DNA of 64,000 nt from Alphaproteobacteria bacterium (GCA_020638555.1 JACKII010000001.1:1054001-1118000), one strand, 5' to 3'; shown: positions 16,548 through 25,824, numbered from the stretch's first letter. Translations and numbers: made by a program. The notes: generated by a model from the sequence alone, not told the origin.

Positions 16548-18821
16548 ATGTCGGACCATTCCCAATATTCGGCACTGGACCGGGAAGCGCTGCGCATGCA
16601 CGCGGCCGGGCGGCCGGGCAAGATCGAGGTCGTGGCGACCAAGCCGTTGACGACGCAATACCATCTCTCGCTGGCCTATTCGCCCGGCGTCGCGGCGCCC
16701 TGCCTGGAAATCGAGAAGAACGAGGATCTGGCCTACGACTACACGTCGAAGGGCAATCTGGTCGCCGTGATCTCCGACGGTTCGGCGGTGCTGGGCCTGG
16801 GCGATATCGGCGCCATCGCCTCCAAGCCGGTGATGGAAGGCAAGGCGGTGCTGTTCAAGCGCTTTGCCGACGTGGACGCGGTCGATATCGAGGTCGACAC
16901 CCGCGACCCCAACGCCTTCATCGATTGCGTGAAGCTGCTGGGCAAGAGCTGGGGCGGCATCAATCTGGAGGACATCAAGGCGCCCGAATGCTTCATCATC
17001 GAGCAGCGTCTGCGCGAGTTGATGGACATCCCGGTGTTCCATGACGACCAGCACGGTACCGCCATCATCGCCGCGGCGGGCCTGATCAACGCGCTGGAAC
17101 TGACCGGCCGCGACCTGGGCAATGTGAAACTGGTGGTGAACGGTGCCGGCGCCGCCTCGATTGCCTGCGTCGAGTTGATCAAGGGCTTCGGCGTCGCGCC
17201 GGAAAACGTCATCATGTGCGACAGCCGCGGCGTGATCTACCAGGGCCGGACCGAGGGCATGAACCAGTGGAAGTCGGCGCATGCGGTGCCGACGCCGGCG
17301 CGGACCCTGGCGGAAGCGGTGCGCGGTGCGGACGTGCTGTTCGGCCTGTCGGTGAAGGGCGCCTTTACCAAGGACATGATCGCGTCCATGGCGCCGAACC
17401 CGATCATCTTCGCCTTGGCCAACCCCGACCCGGAAATCACGCCGGAGGACGTGCATGCCATCCGCAACGATGCGATCGTTGCGACCGGCCGCAGCGACTA
17501 TCCGAACCAGGTGAACAACGTTCTGGGCTTCCCCTTCCTCTTCCGGGGCGCGCTGGACGTCCGCGCGTCCTCGATCAACGACGAGATGAAGCGGGCCGCT
17601 GCCGAAAGCCTGGCGGAACTGGCGCGCGAGGACGTGCCGGACGAGGTGGCCGCGGCCTATTCCGGCCGTCGCCTGCGCTTCGGTCCGGAATACATCATTC
17701 CGACCCCATTCGACCCGCGCCTGATCACCCGCCTCCCGGTGGCCGTGGCCAAGGCGGCGATCGCGACCGGCGTGGCGCGCAAGGAGATCACCGACTGGCC
17801 CGCCTATGAGCGCCAACTCGCCATGCGGCTCGACCCGACGGCGGACCGGCTCGACCGGGTGTTCGCGCAGGTGCGGGCGAACCAGAAACGGGTGGTGTTT
17901 GCCGAGGGCGAGGACGAGCGGGCGATCCGCGCAGCCCTGGCGTTCCGGGCCGACGGGCTCGGCCATCCGATCCTGATCGGGCGCGAGGACGTGGTGGCGG
18001 ACACCATGCGCAGCCTCGGCCATTCCTCCACCCTGGGCCTGGAAATCCACAATGCCCGCCTGAGCGAGGCCAATGCCCGCTATCGGGACTATCTGTACGC
18101 GCGCCTGCAACGCCAGGGCTATCTGGAGCGCGACTGCCAGCGCATGGTCAACCAGGACCGCAACGTGTTTTCCGCCTGCATGGTGGCGCTGGGCGACGCG
18201 GATGCCATGGTCACCGGCCTGACCCGCTCGTTCCGGGTCAGCTATGACGGCGTGACGCGGGCGATCGGGCCGGCGAACGACGGCACGCGGGTGATCGGCG
18301 TGACCGGCATTCTGTCGCGCGACCGCACCGTGGTGATCGCCGATACCCTGGTGCACGAGGTGCCGCCGCCGGACGAACTGGCGGAAATCGCCATCCAGGC
18401 CGCCAACGCCGCCCGCTCGCTGGGGCTGGAGCCGCGGGTTGCCTTCCTCAGCTATTCCAATTTCGGCAATCCGGCCATGCCGGCGACGGAGCGCGTCACG
18501 CAGGCGGTGGCCAGGCTCGACCAGCGCGCGGTCGATTTCGAGTACGAGGGCGACATGTCCGCCGACGTGGCACTGGACCACGACCTGATGAAGCGCCTCT
18601 ATCCGTTCGCGCGGCTTTCCGGCCCCGCCAATGTGCTGGTGATGCCGGCGCTGCATTCGGCGAACATCTCCGCCAAGCTGTTGCAGAAAATGGCCGGCGG
18701 CACCGTGATCGGGCCGATGTTGCTGGGCCTGGAAAAGCCGGTGCAGGTGGTGCAGATGGGCGCGACCGTGTCCGAAGTGGTGAACATGGCGGCGCTGGCC
18801 GCGCACGCGGCCATCCGCTGA
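16548..18821 (+). CDS. maeB: NADP-dependent malic enzyme with C-terminal phosphotransacetylase-like domain
   Basis: The 757-residue product oxidatively decarboxylates malate to pyruvate. The N-terminal malic domain has LAYSPGVAAPC near 44-54 and the metal-site region FHDDQHGTA. The NAD(P) domain has VVNGAGAASIA. The C-terminal third (from about residue 430) is a phosphotransacetylase-like domain, here thought to be regulatory, binding acetyl-CoA in related enzymes. The long hybrid form is usual in proteobacteria. The ATG at 16548 follows GGGAGACTGAACAG, a reasonable ribosome site. The upstream 276-bp gap shows no clear promoter or other feature. Confidence 0.95.
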   Translation: MSDHSQYSALDREALRMHAAGRPGKIEVVATKPLTTQYHLSLAYSPGVAAPCLEIEKNEDLAYDYTSKGNLVAVISDGSAVLGLGDIGAIASKPVMEGKAVLFKRFADVDAVDIEVDTRDPNAFIDCVKLLGKSWGGINLEDIKAPECFIIEQRLRELMDIPVFHDDQHGTAIIAAAGLINALELTGRDLGNVKLVVNGAGAASIACVELIKGFGVAPENVIMCDSRGVIYQGRTEGMNQWKSAHAVPTPARTLAEAVRGADVLFGLSVKGAFTKDMIASMAPNPIIFALANPDPEITPEDVHAIRNDAIVATGRSDYPNQVNNVLGFPFLFRGALDVRASSINDEMKRAAAESLAELAREDVPDEVAAAYSGRRLRFGPEYIIPTPFDPRLITRLPVAVAKAAIATGVARKEITDWPAYERQLAMRLDPTADRLDRVFAQVRANQKRVVFAEGEDERAIRAALAFRADGLGHPILIGREDVVADTMRSLGHSSTLGLEIHNARLSEANARYRDYLYARLQRQGYLERDCQRMVNQDRNVFSACMVALGDADAMVTGLTRSFRVSYDGVTRAIGPANDGTRVIGVTGILSRDRTVVIADTLVHEVPPPDELAEIAIQAANAARSLGLEPRVAFLSYSNFGNPAMPATERVTQAVARLDQRAVDFEYEGDMSADVALDHDLMKRLYPFARLSGPANVLVMPALHSANISAKLLQKMAGGTVIGPMLLGLEKPVQVVQMGATVSEVVNMAALAAHAAIR

Positions 18822-18928
18822 GCGCGGCGCTTCGCCATCGCGGCCGCGAAAGGGCTGCGGACAGCCGGGCCCGGCTCTACCAGGGGCCGGGAACCCCAGC
18901 CCCAACCGCGGCATGACGGGAGCCGGCG

Positions 18929-20377
18929 ATGCGGTTTGGCATTGGTGGACGCGACTTTGGCTTCGTGTTTTTGGCAGCCGCCGCGCCAGGGGCTGTTGGT
19001 CTGCTGGCGCTGCGGTTGGCGGATGCGCTTGGCTGGGCTGGGTTCGCCGTGGCGCTGGCGGTTGTTCTCTCGGTGGCCGCTGCCATGGCCTGGCTTCTGG
19101 CTCGCGATGCCTCCGCCCTGCGCGCGCGGGCGGGGCTGATTGGCGCCGACGCTTCCGATCCTCACGCCCGACGTCCCGCCAAGGCCCTGCACACGCCGCC
19201 CGGCAAGGCGCTGGCGCGGCGTCTGGAAGAGGCGCGCCGCCGTGCGTTCCGGGTGCATCTGGCGCTGGAATCGCGCGCCCTGGAGGCGGAACGCCTGATC
19301 GATGCCCTGCCGGAGCCGATCCTGGTGGTGGGCAGCAGGCGCCGCATCGCGCACGGCAATCAAGCGGCAGAGACACTGCTGGGGTCGGAGCTGGCCGGTC
19401 GGGATCTGTCGGAGGCCTTGCGCAGCCCGGACGTGCTGGAGGCGGTCGAAGATGCGTTTGCAGGCGGCGCGGCCCGGGATGTGGCTTTCGAGATGGCGGG
19501 CCCGGTCGAACGGGCGATGCGGGCCCGGATCGCCGTCCTGGACCGCGAAGGTGCGGATGAGGCCGCGGTGGTGCTGGTGCTGGAGGATCTGACGGCCGTG
19601 CGCCGGGCGGAGCAGATGCGGGTCGATTTCGTCGCCAATGTCAGCCACGAACTCCGCACGCCGCTCGCCAGCCTCGGCGGCTTTATCGAGACCCTGCAAG
19701 GACCGGCGAAGGACGATGTCGCGGCGCGCGAGCGCTTTCTGGCGATCATGGCCGAGCAGGCCCGGCGCATGGGTCGGCTGGTCGACGACCTGCTGTCGCT
19801 GTCGCGGATCGAGATGGAAGAGCACAACCCCCCGTCCGGGACGGTCGATCTGGCGGCGGCGGTGGGCTCGGTGGTGCAGTTGCTGGAGCGGATGGCGGCG
19901 GAACGGGACGTGACGATCGCGCTCCACATACCGGGCGATCTGCCGTCGGTGGTCGGCGACGCGGACCAGGTGGGGCAGGTGCTGCGCAACCTGATCGAGA
20001 ACGCCATCACCTATGGCCGCAGCGGCGGCACCGTGCGGGTGACCGGGCGTCGGGACGGGGCGGACGTGGCCCTGGCGGTGCAGGACGATGGCGAGGGCAT
20101 TCCCCGCCAGCATTTGCCGCGGCTGACGGAGCGCTTCTACCGCATGGACGTGGCGCGGTCGCGCCGGGTGGGGGGCACCGGCCTGGGCCTTGCCATCGTC
20201 AAGCACATCGTCAATCGCCATCGCGGGCGCCTGCTGATCGAGAGCACGCTTGGCGAAGGCAGTTGCTTCACCACCGTCTGGCCGGCGGCGGAGAGCGACC
20301 GGATGCGGCCGGACGCGCCAGCCGGCGTCACAAAAGCTTCATCGGACCGTAGTAAATCTGCCGGCCGCGGGGCGTAG
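18929..20377 (+). CDS. phoR: Phosphate regulon sensor histidine kinase PhoR
   Basis: The 482-residue membrane kinase has two N-terminal hydrophobic segments (about 12-32 and 38-58), a PAS-like region with LPEPILVVGSRRRIAHGN near 130, and the kinase core. The H-box is FVANVSHELRTPLASLGGF; the N-box NLIENAITYG, the G1 box DDGEGIP and the G2 box GGTGLGLAIVKHI are all intact. The FIETLQGPA segment after the H-box is typical of PhoR. The short periplasmic loop also fits PhoR, which senses phosphate through the Pst/PhoU complex rather than directly. The neighbouring phoU and phoB support the name. Confidence 0.93.
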   Translation: MRFGIGGRDFGFVFLAAAAPGAVGLLALRLADALGWAGFAVALAVVLSVAAAMAWLLARDASALRARAGLIGADASDPHARRPAKALHTPPGKALARRLEEARRRAFRVHLALESRALEAERLIDALPEPILVVGSRRRIAHGNQAAETLLGSELAGRDLSEALRSPDVLEAVEDAFAGGAARDVAFEMAGPVERAMRARIAVLDREGADEAAVVLVLEDLTAVRRAEQMRVDFVANVSHELRTPLASLGGFIETLQGPAKDDVAARERFLAIMAEQARRMGRLVDDLLSLSRIEMEEHNPPSGTVDLAAAVGSVVQLLERMAAERDVTIALHIPGDLPSVVGDADQVGQVLRNLIENAITYGRSGGTVRVTGRRDGADVALAVQDDGEGIPRQHLPRLTERFYRMDVARSRRVGGTGLGLAIVKHIVNRHRGRLLIESTLGEGSCFTTVWPAAESDRMRPDAPAGVTKASSDRSKSAGRGA

Positions 20378-20555
20378 GAGCGGCCCGCGTTTCGCCGCAA
20401 ATTGCCATGAGCCATCGGCTGGCGATGGTGGAGGTGGGGCGGATGGACAGGTTTTGCGCCCATTCCACCGACGGACGCACCAACGGCTACAGTACCGGTC
20501 GCTTCGGCCGCAGGCCTTTACGACGGTCGAATGCAGACACGAAAAGGATGACCCC

Positions 20556-21266
20556 ATGACCTCCGATGGCCATATCGTTAAGAGCTATACCGCGGAAATG
20601 GACCGCCTGACCGCGATGATCGCGGAAATGGGGGGGTATGCGGAAACCGCCCTGGCCGAGGCGATGCTGGCCTTGCGCCGGCGGGACGGCGACCGGGCGG
20701 AGCGGGTGATCCTGGGCGACCGCAAGATCGATGCGCTGGAGGAACAGGTCTCGGCCCTGGTGATCCGGCTGCTGGCGCTGCGCCAGCCCATGGCCGCGGA
20801 TCTGCGCACCATCGTCGCCGCCCTGAAAATCTCCGGCGACCTGGAGCGGATCGGCGACTATGCCAAGAACATCGCCAAGCGCACCCTGATCCTGAACCAG
20901 AGCCCGCCCACGGGGCCGGTCGCGGGCATCGCCCATCTCAGCCGGATGGTCGAGGCGATGCTGCACGAGGTGCTGAACGCCTATGTGGCCGGCGATGCCA
21001 CTGCCGCCGAGCGCTTGCGCGAACGCGACAGCGGCGTGGACGATGCGCACACCGGCCTGTTCCGCGAGTTGTTGACCTATATGATGGAAGACCCGCGGAC
21101 GATTTCGGTCTGCACCCATCTGATCTTCATCGCCAAGAACCTGGAGCGGATCGGCGATCATTCGACCAATATCGCCGAGAATCTGGTGTATCAGGTGCGA
21201 GGCGAACGACTGGGCGACCGCCATGCGGACGATCCGGAGAGCGACAATCCCGAGGCGCGGTTGTAG
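20556..21266 (+). CDS. phoU: Phosphate signaling complex protein PhoU
   Basis: The 236-residue protein consists of two PhoU repeats, each with the metal-binding signature seen here as GDLERIGDYAKNIAKR and KNLERIGDHSTNIAE. It links the Pst transporter to PhoR and keeps the phosphate regulon off when phosphate is sufficient. The ATG at 20556 follows GAAAAGGATGACCCC, a good ribosome site, and gives standard length. It sits directly between phoR and phoB; the pstSCAB genes that often lie between phoR and phoU are not here. Confidence 0.96.
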   Translation: MTSDGHIVKSYTAEMDRLTAMIAEMGGYAETALAEAMLALRRRDGDRAERVILGDRKIDALEEQVSALVIRLLALRQPMAADLRTIVAALKISGDLERIGDYAKNIAKRTLILNQSPPTGPVAGIAHLSRMVEAMLHEVLNAYVAGDATAAERLRERDSGVDDAHTGLFRELLTYMMEDPRTISVCTHLIFIAKNLERIGDHSTNIAENLVYQVRGERLGDRHADDPESDNPEARL

Positions 21267-21302
21267 CGCGGCGCGGTGGGCCTGACGGAAGGGATTCGAA
21301 CC

Positions 21303-22013
21303 ATGCAGCCCTATGTGCTGGTCGTGGAAGACGACGCGGCGATTGCCGAATTGCTCCGCTACAATCTCGAAGCCGCCGATTTCGAGGTGGTGGTGGCGGA
21401 AGATGGCGACGAAGCCCTTGTCGCCGCGGTCGAACGGCAACCGGACGTCATGCTGCTGGACTGGATGCTGCCGGGAACGTCCGGCCTGGAAGTGTGCCGG
21501 CAGCTGCGCCGCAAGCGCGAGACCCGCATGCTGCCGATCATTCTGCTGACCGCGCGCGGCGAGGAGACGGACCGGGTCCGGGGCCTCGACAGCGGTGCGG
21601 ACGACTATGTCGTCAAACCGTTTTCGCCCAGCGAGCTGGTGGCCCGGGTGCGGGCGGTGATCCGGCGGACCCGCCCGGCGCTGACCGAGGACCGGTTGGC
21701 CTTTGCCGACCTGGAAATGGACCTGAACGCGCACCGTGTCGTGCGCGGCGGCGAGACCGTGCATCTGGGGCCCACCGAGTTTCGCTTGTTGCGACATTTG
21801 ATGGAGCATCCCGGCCGCGTGTATTCGCGGGAACAACTTTTGGATGCGGTATGGGGGTATAATGTTCACGTCGAGGCGCGGACGGTGGACGTGCATATTC
21901 GCCGCCTTCGTAAGGCGTTGAATCGGGGTGATGCTTGCGATCTGATACGCACGGTACGCTCTGCCGGTTATGCGTTGGATCTTGGGGAGGCGTCGGCCGA
22001 CCCGCGGGCGTGA
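21303..22013 (+). CDS. phoB: Phosphate regulon response regulator PhoB
   Basis: The 236-residue product has a receiver domain with the acidic pocket EDD (9-11), phospho-acceptor Asp53 in LLDWMLPG, and the conserved VVKPFSP lysine near 105. The OmpR-type winged-helix DNA-binding domain follows, with LGPTEFRLLRHLMEHPGRVYSREQLLD and DVHIRRLRKAL. The ATG at 21303 was chosen over one nine codons upstream because MQPYVLVVEDD is the family start and GGAAGG lies just before it. It activates genes of phosphate starvation with its partner PhoR, two genes upstream. The stop is followed by an AT-rich region with a strong hairpin. Confidence 0.96.
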   Translation: MQPYVLVVEDDAAIAELLRYNLEAADFEVVVAEDGDEALVAAVERQPDVMLLDWMLPGTSGLEVCRQLRRKRETRMLPIILLTARGEETDRVRGLDSGADDYVVKPFSPSELVARVRAVIRRTRPALTEDRLAFADLEMDLNAHRVVRGGETVHLGPTEFRLLRHLMEHPGRVYSREQLLDAVWGYNVHVEARTVDVHIRRLRKALNRGDACDLIRTVRSAGYALDLGEASADPRA

Positions 22014-22471
22014 GGCTGCGCCAAAGGGTCGCTTACTGGGGTAGGTTTTCCGATTCCGGTTGTAGGCCGGGAACCGATTGTGAAGAAATCCACGGCGTCT
22101 GTGGATAAACCTGTTCACAAGCGCCGGGCAACACGCCGAACCCCGCAGAAACTCTTGGGAGTGACGAGTTTGCCCAAAATATGGGCAAACTCGTCAAATA
22201 TTTGAAATTAAACAGTTTTTTTATTGCAACTCTATGGCGCGTCGATCTTGCCGTGCATCCGAGTGCAAATTTTTCCTTGCGTCGCCGCCGTGTGCAAAAC
22301 TCGGCCCCTGGCGGCGTCTCCGCGTAGAAGTCTCGCGATTATCGCATATCATTGTAAGTGAAGGCGGGTCGAGAGGTGCTCCGATTGTTAACAAAAGGCA
22401 GAACCGGCGAAGGCACGCGTGAGCCGGCTCGGGAATCCTCTCCAACCCTGTTGGCCGGCGACACGGCAGGA
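22014..22471. other. 458-bp convergent intergenic region, AT-rich, no gene recognised
   Basis: This gap lies between the stops of phoB and the PEP-mutase-family gene, so it needs no promoter for either. It contains a perfect DnaA-box sequence, TGTGGATAA (22100-22108, complement TTATCCACA), the 13-bp hairpin at 22163-22195, and an AT-rich stretch with seven T's (22196-22222). Short open frames exist but have no ribosome site or recognisable product. Its base composition is clearly lower in GC than the surroundings. Confidence 0.6.
22163..22195 (+). terminator. Perfect 13-bp hairpin downstream of phoB
   Basis: Arms GACGAGTTTGCCC (22163-22175) and GGGCAAACTCGTC (22183-22195) are exactly complementary, with an AAAATAT loop. 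AT-rich DNA and a T run (22214-22220) follow about 20 bp later. The T run is too far from the stem for a classical terminator, but transcript end or 3' protection for phoB is the simplest reading. Confidence 0.5.
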
Positions 22472-23335
22472 TCACCGTTCGGGATGGCGTTTCTCGAAAT
22501 CCCACACCGCCGGAAAGCCGACCAGGCGATTCATATCGGCAAATGGTAGCATCGCGGTTGTCGCCTCCAGCGTTGCGCCCGTGTCTTTCAACGTTTGGTA
22601 GATGCCGGCGCACGCCGCCGCCGTCGCCATGAAGGCGCTGCCGGGATGGATGGAGATGCTGTAGCCCAGTTCCTGCAACCTGGCCTTGGAGAGAACCGGC
22701 GTGCGTCCGCCCTCGACCATGTTGGCCAGCAGCGGCACACCCTGGAACCGCTCGCCGATGATGGCCATTTCCTCCTGGCTTTCGGGCGATTCGATGAACA
22801 GCACGTCGGCGCCGGCTTCGGCGAAGGCCTCGCCCCGGCGCAACGCCTCGTCCAGCCCCAGGTCGGTGCGGGCATCGGTGCGGGCCACGATCAGGAAATC
22901 GCGGGAATCGCGGGCTTCCACGGCCACCCGGATCTTGCGCACCATGTCCTCCAGCGGCACGACGCGCCGGCCGGGGGTGTGGCCGCAGCGTTTCGGAAAT
23001 TCCTGGTCCTCGATCTGGATCGCGGTGGCGCCGGCGCGCTCATAGCCCTTGACCGCATAGTCGACATTCAGCAGGCCGCCGAAGCCGGTATCGGCGTCGG
23101 CGATCAGCGGGGTCCGGGTGCCTTGCGCGATGGTCTCGACCCGGCTCACCATGTCGCGATAGCTGGCAAGCCCGGCGTCCGGCACGCCCAGATGCGAGGC
23201 GACCGTGCCATAGCCGGTCATGTAGAGCGCGGGAAAGCCCATGCGGTCGGCGGTGAGCGCGGAGATCATGTCGAACACGCCGGGCGCGACGATGAATTCG
23301 CCGTCGGCCAGGCGCTGGCGCAGGGTCTGGGGCAT
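22472..23335 (-). CDS. Isocitrate lyase/PEP mutase family protein
   Basis: The 287-residue product belongs to the PEP mutase/isocitrate lyase superfamily, whose members make or break C-C or P-C bonds next to a carboxylate. Visible motifs are GVFDMISALTADRMGFPALYMTGYG, the metal site DADTGFGG, and EDQEFPKRCGHTPGRRVVP; the KRCGH loop carries the catalytic cysteine in lyase members. Close relatives are annotated as oxaloacetate decarboxylase, carboxyphosphonoenolpyruvate mutase or methylisocitrate lyase, and these cannot be separated here. The ATG at 23335 starts at the family start MPQTLRQRL; the longer open frame to 23482 lacks similarity. It is divergent from the FMN reductase gene. Confidence 0.87.
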   Translation of the reverse strand: MPQTLRQRLADGEFIVAPGVFDMISALTADRMGFPALYMTGYGTVASHLGVPDAGLASYRDMVSRVETIAQGTRTPLIADADTGFGGLLNVDYAVKGYERAGATAIQIEDQEFPKRCGHTPGRRVVPLEDMVRKIRVAVEARDSRDFLIVARTDARTDLGLDEALRRGEAFAEAGADVLFIESPESQEEMAIIGERFQGVPLLANMVEGGRTPVLSKARLQELGYSISIHPGSAFMATAAACAGIYQTLKDTGATLEATTAMLPFADMNRLVGFPAVWDFEKRHPER

Positions 23336-23499
23336 GGCTGGGCTCGCTGTTCCGGTTGAATCCGGCTTCGGGGTACACGGCGCATTCGCAAATGCAAAGG
23401 GCTTTTGCATGCTTCCGCCTGTTGCTGGCGAGCGGACGGAGCGGCATATGAGCGGCTGTTCCCGCCAACCATCAACGACCACGAAAAAGGATCGAACCG

Positions 23500-24048
23500 A
23501 TGAGCATTTCCGTTCTGGGCCTGTCGGGCAGTCTGCGCCCGGCCTCGTTCAACACCGCCGCCCTGCGTGCCGCACAGGAACTGGCGCCGGCCGGCATGAC
23601 GATCGCCATCGCCGATATCAGCGGCGTGCCGCTGTATCACGAGGACGTTTACCAGAAAGGGTTCCCCCCGGCCGTGGAAACGCTGCGCGAGCAGATCCGC
23701 TCCGCCGACGCCCTGCTGATCGCGACGCCGGAATACAATTACTCGTTTTCGGGCGTGCTGAAGAACGCGATCGACTGGGCTTCGCGCCCGCCCTCCCATC
23801 CGTTCGACGGCAAGCCGGTGGCGCTGATGGGCGCCAGTCCCGGACGCCTGGGCACGGCGCGGGCGCAGTATCATCTGCGTCAGGTGCTGGTGTTTCTGAA
23901 CGCTCACGCGCTCAACAAGCCGGAAGTGATGATCGCCAGCGCCGGCAGCGCGTTCGATGCCGATGGCAAGCTGACCGACGAGGCGGCCCGCAAGGGGATT
24001 GCCGACCTGTTGGCCGGGCTGGCCGCCGCGGTGGAAAAGGCCCGGTAG
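23500..24048 (+). CDS. NADPH-dependent FMN reductase family protein
   Basis: The 182-residue flavodoxin-fold protein begins with LGLSGSLRPASFNTAALRAA, the FMN phosphate-binding loop, and has the diagnostic TPEYNYSFSGVLKNAIDWASRP (about residues 78-99). These features match the NADPH:FMN or quinone reductases of the ChrR/azoreductase-like group. They reduce flavins, quinones, azo compounds or chromate in the cytoplasm; the substrate here is unknown. The start follows AAAAAGGATCGAACCG. It is transcribed away from the PEP-mutase-family gene and converges on the flagellar cluster. Confidence 0.9.
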   Translation: MSISVLGLSGSLRPASFNTAALRAAQELAPAGMTIAIADISGVPLYHEDVYQKGFPPAVETLREQIRSADALLIATPEYNYSFSGVLKNAIDWASRPPSHPFDGKPVALMGASPGRLGTARAQYHLRQVLVFLNAHALNKPEVMIASAGSAFDADGKLTDEAARKGIADLLAGLAAAVEKAR

Positions 24049-24072
24049 ACGCAGGCGCGCCCCTCCGGCGCG

Positions 24073-24927
24073 TCAGGCCCGGGCCAGCAGCAGGCTGGCG
24101 GCGGACACGCCGCCGCCGGCCGTCATGCTCGAAAGCAGGGTCAGCGCGCCGCTGGCGGGTAGGCCCGCAGCGGAGGCGGCCCCGCCCGTTGCCTGGGAGA
24201 GGGCCAGGAAGCGGCGGATCAGCTTTTCCGCATTTGCCGGCTCGGCAAAGGTCGCGGGCGAGCCGTCGCCGCCGAACAGATCCCGGGTGCGCTGGGTCAG
24301 CACCTGGCGTTGTCGGTCCAGGTCGATCAGGCCGAACGAGGCCGGCAGGCCGAACGCGCCTTCGACCACTTTGCGCAAGGGCAGCTCGCCCATGATCTGG
24401 AACCAGCCGGCCTGGTCGACGGCCGCACCGTTGGCGATGGTCCGGATGCGCCGTTCGAAGGTCAGGGCGAGCCGCAGGTCGTCGTCGCCGGCGCCGACGG
24501 CTTCCTCCAGCGTCTGGCGCAGATACCCCTGCTCGATTTCGCTCTGGAACTTGCCGAGCAGCGTGCGGCTGCCGCCGATATTGCCGAAGCCGACACCCTT
24601 GGCCAGCGCCTGATAGCGAGGGTCGCGCAGCCGGTTGGCAAAGGAGGCCGGATCGTCGGTGCCTTCCGCCATGACCTTTTCGAGCAGCGCCTTCTTGCCG
24701 ATCTCGCCGCCCATGCCATAGGCGGTCAGCACGACGCGGGCCAGGCGGTAGTCGCCCATCAGGGCCTCCGGCGAGTCCGCCTCGCGGATGTGCTCGCGGA
24801 AATATTGCAGGTCGCGCGTGACCTGGGGCGACCTTGCGACAAGGGCGAGGTTGTCGTCCATGCGCCGTTGCAGCAGCGCATAGCCGGCGACACCGCCGAA
24901 CGGCACCGGGAGGGGGACGCCGATCAT
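24073..24927 (-). CDS. DUF1217 flagellar-associated protein
   Basis: The 284-residue product is of the DUF1217 type found in alphaproteobacterial flagellar clusters. It begins with a hydrophobic patch (VPFGGVAGYALLQRRMD) and then contains repeated helical blocks with conserved DPRYQALAKGVGFGN and SFANRLRDPRY. The C-terminal 40 residues are alanine- and glycine-rich. The ATG at 24927 overlaps the stop of flbT (ATGA-type junction), which shows that it is the last gene of a flaF-flbT-DUF1217 unit. A role in flagellum assembly is known only by association. No enzyme motif is visible. Confidence 0.78.
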   Translation of the reverse strand: MIGVPLPVPFGGVAGYALLQRRMDDNLALVARSPQVTRDLQYFREHIREADSPEALMGDYRLARVVLTAYGMGGEIGKKALLEKVMAEGTDDPASFANRLRDPRYQALAKGVGFGNIGGSRTLLGKFQSEIEQGYLRQTLEEAVGAGDDDLRLALTFERRIRTIANGAAVDQAGWFQIMGELPLRKVVEGAFGLPASFGLIDLDRQRQVLTQRTRDLFGGDGSPATFAEPANAEKLIRRFLALSQATGGAASAAGLPASGALTLLSSMTAGGGVSAASLLLARA

Positions 24928-25355
24928 GCCGCGCCCGCTTTCGGCGCTTCGGCGCCGGCGGCATTGGCGATCAGCAGCGCCTCGTAGGGCAGCAGCTTGC
25001 GCATGGCCTGGAGCGCTTTGTAAAAATTGCCCTCCGCGGCCAGGGTCAGCGCGTCTTCCATGAGACGGGTGGAATTGGGGTTGGTGAACACCCGTTGCAG
25101 GGCCCGGATTCCCGCCCGGATCTCCGCGAACGCGTCTTCGTTCGTCACCTCTCCCGCCACGGCAAGCTGGGCGATATAGCAAACCCGCTTGGTGGGGGTG
25201 TTGGCCTCGTCCGGATGAATGGCATCGCGCAGACGCAGGATTTTGGTGTTCGGCGTCTTGATCCGAAGTTCGACCTTGTTGTGGCCATTCTGGACGACGG
25301 CGCCGTTGATGAGCACCTGCTCGTTCGGGCCGAGCTTGAGCCGCAGGCCGGTCAT
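24924..25355 (-). CDS. flbT: Flagellin synthesis regulator FlbT
   Basis: The 143-residue protein matches FlbT, which in Caulobacter binds the 5' untranslated region of flagellin mRNA and promotes its decay until the hook is complete. The family start LRLKLGPNEQVLINGAVVQNG and the central TPTKRVCYIAQLAVAGE are clear. The ATG at 25355 has an excellent GGAGGAGG ribosome site and overlaps the end of flaF by four bases. The pair lies just downstream of the flagellin gene, on the same strand. Confidence 0.93.
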   Translation of the reverse strand: MTGLRLKLGPNEQVLINGAVVQNGHNKVELRIKTPNTKILRLRDAIHPDEANTPTKRVCYIAQLAVAGEVTNEDAFAEIRAGIRALQRVFTNPNSTRLMEDALTLAAEGNFYKALQAMRKLLPYEALLIANAAGAEAPKAGAA

Positions 25356-25759
25356 GCCTCCTCCTTTGCCAAGGGCAGGGCGACCGGTTGCGGCGGCAGG
25401 CCCCGCAGGCCGTCCATCACCGCCTGATTGACCTCGACGATCGGCCGGACGCCGGCCTTGCCGTTCAGCACCTTCTGGCCGTGCTGGCGGACGAAGAAGG
25501 CCAGGGACAAAAGCCGGGCGCGAAGGTCCGGGCCCAGCCGATTGTCGTCGTCGATCAGGTCGACGGTGAGCGCGTCCCACAGGCGCCGGTTGTCATGCAG
25601 CGCCTGCACCAGATCCCCGAACCCGGCCCGTCCGCGCCGCTCGGCGGCGGTCAGGGCGGCGGTGATGCGGGCGAAGACCTGGTACTCGATTCCCCTATCG
25701 GTGGCAGCGCCTTTTTGCGCATGACCATAGGCGGCAATTGCCTGGGCGGACGCGTCCAT
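25352..25759 (-). CDS. flaF: Flagellin secretion/synthesis regulator FlaF
   Basis: The 135-residue product matches FlaF, the positive partner of FlbT that is needed for flagellin translation and secretion. AQAIAAYGHAQK at the start and NRRLWDALTVDLIDDDNRLG in the middle are family hallmarks. It sits 117 bp downstream of flagellin and overlaps flbT. The gap before it carries the flagellin terminator candidate, so flaF-flbT-DUF1217 may be read through from flagellin or use its own promoter. Confidence 0.92.
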   Translation of the reverse strand: MDASAQAIAAYGHAQKGAATDRGIEYQVFARITAALTAAERRGRAGFGDLVQALHDNRRLWDALTVDLIDDDNRLGPDLRARLLSLAFFVRQHGQKVLNGKAGVRPIVEVNQAVMDGLRGLPPQPVALPLAKEEA

Positions 25760-25824
25760 CGCTATTGAGCCCTCAGACTTTCATGGGGGTTTGCAGCGGG
25801 CCTACCGGCCCGGACGGGCAAGGG

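Noticed and set aside
22014..22222. Chromosome replication origin
   Set aside because: Only one good DnaA box is present, and none of the usual origin neighbours (dnaA, parAB, hemE, gidAB) is nearby.
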